Assembly (NCBI GenBank): GCA_029008615.1
Contig: JAQXJI010000004.1
Location: forward strand, 1-64,000
Length of the DNA stretch: 64,000 bases
Source of the DNA: Elusimicrobiota bacterium
GTDB taxonomy: Bacteria; Elusimicrobiota; Elusimicrobia; Elusimicrobiales; Elusimicrobiaceae
Direction: 5' to 3'
Made by a program: the position numbers and the translations under genes. Shown one piece after another: positions 61,575 to 64,000 of the stretch (position 1 is the first letter of the stretch; each line of letters begins with the position of its first letter). The notes under the pieces are model-generated. The model made no database searches, was not told where the DNA came from, and saw only the letters and a program-made list of their open reading frames with translations.

Positions 61575-62201
61575 ATGAGCAAAATTAAATTTTTTATTTT
61601 ACCTTTATTTGTTTTACTCTTTGCGTGTGCACCGAAGCTTAACCTTATTAAAGGGGATGAGCCCGTACGCAATTACCCGGTGTTTTTGACCGGGTGGGAA
61701 TCTTCCGCCGTATTTAAGGCTGAATTCAAAACGGGAAATTATAAAAATAACTTTCTCTTGATTATAAATAAGAGGAAATACGCGGACTTTCAAATAAAAA
61801 TAACCGGTGATTACGCTTCCGTATTGCTGAATGCCGATTTTAAAGGGGGGAGCTTCAGCTATAATTATGTTCTTAAAAGTTTGTTTAATAAGACGGCCCG
61901 CGGCGTTTTTGAAGATATGGTAAAAATTCTGCTTGTAAAACCTTCCGGCTATCAGGGCTATTCTTATGAGGACGAAATCGGCCTTATAGTTTTTAAGGAA
62001 GGGAAGTTTATAAATTCCTACTTTTTTAAGCGCGGTTTAAGCTATCCTTACGCTATGAAGCAGAGCCAAGGCAAAATAAACAAAAACGTTGAATTTAACG
62101 ATTACCAAGTGTTTGGGGAGAGGCCTTTGCCTCATCAGATAATTTTTACGGAAGAGAAGGGCCGCGCGGAGATAGTTTTGACTTTGCTCAGTTTGAAATA
62201 G
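61575..62201 (+). CDS. Lipoprotein of unknown function
   Basis: 208 residues with lipobox LLFAC at residues 14-18. The rest is predicted beta-rich, with alternating aromatic and basic residues. No family recognised. AAGGA lies before the ATG. Confidence 0.75.
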   Translation: MSKIKFFILPLFVLLFACAPKLNLIKGDEPVRNYPVFLTGWESSAVFKAEFKTGNYKNNFLLIINKRKYADFQIKITGDYASVLLNADFKGGSFSYNYVLKSLFNKTARGVFEDMVKILLVKPSGYQGYSYEDEIGLIVFKEGKFINSYFFKRGLSYPYAMKQSQGKINKNVEFNDYQVFGERPLPHQIIFTEEKGRAEIVLTLLSLK

Positions 62202-62679
62202 TTTTCATCTTCGCAGGCAGGATTCTTACTCGGTCTAACTTCCGTCTTGTCAGCTAACAAACTTTAATATTTAGGCAATTTTTAAATTTTTCCTTGCTTG
62301 GGTACTGCGCCAGCTTTGCCGGTATCACACTCAGTACACCGCGCGCGGAACAAAATTAAAACTTGCTCTAAATCCAAAAGCCCACGCAGGTTGAGCCCTC
62401 GCATAGTTTTAACTCGGGCTAAATTAAGCAATCTCGCCTAACAGTTTCCATAAAATCTGAAAAAACATACCGGTTATATTATCGCACGGTTTTAGTCTTC
62501 ATAGCTAGTATTTCTCCCAAATCTTAAAAACATATCATAGTATAACATCCTTTTAGAAACAGATTCTTTCTTATATTCCGATATATAAACTTATCCAGTC
62601 GCAAAATTGTTCCATAACTTTTTACCTATTTGCCTCTGTTCCTGCGGTGTCGTACGTCGTGGCGGTTTGTTAAAAAGCG
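62202..62679. other. Long intergenic region
   Basis: No reading frame is supported on either strand and I see no tRNA or clear terminator. The sequence is ordinary in composition, with a weak inverted repeat AGCCC/GGGCT near 62393-62425. Confidence 0.4.
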
Positions 62680-62726
62680 AAAACAGTTGACTTGTTTTTT
62701 TTTTTTGATACAGTAGCCTCATAATT
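62680..62726 (+). promoter_or_regulatory. T-tract promoter of second Cys-rich gene
   Basis: AAAACAGTTGACTTG, twelve T residues, GATACAGTAGCCTCATAAT. Same as 282-330 but with two more T residues. TTGACT is at 62687-62692 and CATAAT at 62720-62725, too far apart for a normal promoter. Confidence 0.6.
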
Positions 62727-62817
62727 TCAGGCTGTCAATCATACATTGTTGCTTGCTTTTCCGTAATTGTTCTATATCGGTATAATCAGCCTGAAAGGTT
62801 AAAAAGAGAGGTTGCTT

Positions 62818-63597
62818 ATGAAAAATAAATTAAAGTCAATTTGTGCGGTTTCAATATTTGGGCTTTTGCTTTTTTCCGTGTTTTTGCCTGTAAACGCTTC
62901 GTGCGTTTACGGCGGGAAAACACTTAATGAGCAAGCCCCCGTATATAGTACATACGATGAATGCGAAACCTGCGTAAGATATTGCTGCCCCAACGGGGAA
63001 ATGAGCGATGAAGACTGTACTGATGCGGCAAGTTTGTGGAGTTATTCTTCCGCCTGTGCAAATAAAATGAGTAAATGTAAAAGCGGCTATACCGAGGGTT
63101 CCGACGGGACCTGTTGCGCCAATTCTTCCAAACCGAGCAAAACAACCGCTTACCTTGGCTATGATTATAGCGGAAGCGGTTGGGTAACGACTTCCGGCAC
63201 AATAAAATATAAGGCCGTTTTAAATGTTTCTTCTCCTTATTGCCGCTCGGGGAACTGGTATGTTAAAGTAAACAGTTATACTTGCACTTCCCCTTTAAGC
63301 AAAACTTCCGACGGTTGTAAAATGTACCCGTACTGGAGTTGTTTCAGAAGGAACTATCCAACAATTTATAACGGATTGTCAAGTTGCTCCGGCTCTGCCG
63401 CTAATGTAGGGGCATTGCTTGATTCAAATCCTTCGGTAAATAATGTTTACGGGCCGGGCTCTTATTCCGATTGTTCTTATGAATGCAGTTATAAAGATAA
63501 TAACAGAAAATATCACGAGTGCGAATGCGATATAGCTCTTGAAGACTTTGAAGTTACGGTAGAGTCCGAATATCGGGCGAGTGAACTTAAATTTTGA
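62818..63597 (+). CDS. Cys-rich secreted protein (paralogue of 406-1263)
   Basis: 259 residues from the ATG at 62818, with GAGAGG upstream; a TTG at 62812 is less likely. The signal peptide ends near VNASC. The mature part has many Cys in short spacing (CETCVRYCC, CDIALEDFE region with CECD), Ser, Gly and Tyr, and no recognisable domain. Same promoter, terminator and layout as the gene at 406, which makes these members of one secreted family. Confidence 0.78.
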   Translation: MKNKLKSICAVSIFGLLLFSVFLPVNASCVYGGKTLNEQAPVYSTYDECETCVRYCCPNGEMSDEDCTDAASLWSYSSACANKMSKCKSGYTEGSDGTCCANSSKPSKTTAYLGYDYSGSGWVTTSGTIKYKAVLNVSSPYCRSGNWYVKVNSYTCTSPLSKTSDGCKMYPYWSCFRRNYPTIYNGLSSCSGSAANVGALLDSNPSVNNVYGPGSYSDCSYECSYKDNNRKYHECECDIALEDFEVTVESEYRASELKF

Positions 63598-63624
63598 GGC
63601 GTGTCCTCTCAACTAAACTAACCG

Positions 63625-63657
63625 CCCCGTTTTGGCTTAGGCCAAGACGGGGTTTTT
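63625..63657 (+). terminator. Terminator of second Cys-rich gene
   Basis: CCCCGTTTTGGC and GCCAAGACGGGG around TTAG, then TTTTT. Variant of the terminator at 1302, preceded by a similar CTCAACTAAACTAACCG. Confidence 0.9.
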
Positions 63658-63719
63658 GCCGGGAAATTTTGCCCGGCGGCTTAAATAAAACAAAGCGGTG
63701 CGATATTCTCATTTTAAAT

Positions 63720-63735
63720 TGATAAAATATCTTTA
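63720..63735 (+). promoter_or_regulatory. Near-leaderless promoter of era
   Basis: TGATAAAATATCTTTA; identical to 44431-44446. No ribosome site stands before the ATG at 63737. Confidence 0.5.
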
Positions 63736-63736
63736 T

Positions 63737-64000
63737 ATGGAAAATAACGCCGAATATAAATTTAAAAGCGGTTTCGCCGTAATGGCCGGGCTTGCAAATG
63801 CCGGCAAATCAACTTTGCTTAATCAGTTTGCGGGGGTGGCGCTTTCGCCCGTTACGCATAAACCGCAGACGACGAGGCAGAACATTCTCGCCATAAGCGA
63901 GGGCGACGACTACCAAATAGTTTTCGTAGATACGCCCGGTTTCCTGCACGCGGAATATAAACTCCAGCAGATTATGCTTAATTCTTTGAATCAAGCCATA
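63737..64000 (+). CDS. era: GTPase Era (partial, runs off the window)
   Basis: First 88 residues of an open frame. G1 GLANAGKSTLLN near residue 18, G2 KPQTTRQNI and G3 DTPGF are exactly those of Era, the GTPase that assists 16S rRNA and 30S maturation. The C-terminal KH domain lies beyond the edge. Confidence 0.93.
   Translation, partial: MENNAEYKFKSGFAVMAGLANAGKSTLLNQFAGVALSPVTHKPQTTRQNILAISEGDDYQIVFVDTPGFLHAEYKLQQIMLNSLNQAI

Overview
The window is typical bacterial DNA: dense genes, short intergenic gaps, rho-independent terminators and Shine-Dalgarno starts. The backbone combines a Bat/MoxR operon, lipid A or cell-wall related functions (gmhA, an MraY/WecA-like transferase, lipoproteins), an alpha-2-macroglobulin-like protein, a stand-alone Pgi of the kind seen fused to transaldolase, and Cys-rich secreted proteins. 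This suggests a diderm host-associated anaerobe. Elusimicrobiota is my best guess from gene content and style; it is inference only, since no rRNA is present.

Left backbone (1-23.3 kb). A Cys-rich secreted protein gene is followed by guaC (-). A long + strand run then holds an unknown anchored protein, moxR, DUF58, a DUF4381-like protein, batA-batE, gmhA, rpiB, pgi, a Lys-rich small protein, miaB, a PilZ protein, miaA and hflX. A minus-strand block of secreted proteins follows: two tandem trypsin-like proteases, one unknown and one lipoprotein. The backbone ends in a decayed CRISPR locus: a truncated cas6 and two repeats around one spacer.

Genomic island (about 23.3-46.6 kb). This AT-richer, differently styled segment is bracketed by imperfect direct repeats of about 175 bp. 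Each repeat ends in the same 13 bases, which at the right end overlap the 3' end of a tRNA-Pro. The left half holds a DUF2971-SIR2-HerA cluster with a WYL regulator, a Fic protein under an elaborate operator, a GIY-YIG protein, and a coiled-coil gene beside an interrupted nuclease gene. A probable structured RNA with a pseudoknot follows. The right half looks like a phage-derived or satellite element: ParB-methylase, DUF5681 protein and large terminase, but no capsid or tail genes. It continues with Vsr, a C5 methyltransferase and a probable restriction enzyme, then DUF262 and HEPN proteins, DUF2924 proteins, a large serine recombinase, and a zinc-ribbon/nuclease protein. At least five island genes share a conserved upstream element (TTGAC, then about 11 bases, then an ATAGTAAGCG-like box), which points to common control.

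Right backbone (46.6-64 kb). Two tRNA-Pro genes (CGG and GGG) are followed by MerR, HU, gpsA and plsY, all on the minus strand. A second minus-strand operon runs from an MraY/WecA-like gene through a flavoprotein, nadD-yqeK, a LytR_C protein, rsfS and argS to a 1888-residue alpha-2-macroglobulin-like protein. On the + strand are a lipoprotein, a second Cys-rich secreted protein with the same promoter and terminator as the first, and the start of era, cut by the window edge.

The most interesting material is the SIR2-HerA module with its DUF2971 partner, the shared regulatory element, the candidate pseudoknotted RNA, and the paired Cys-rich cassettes with variable T-tract promoters.
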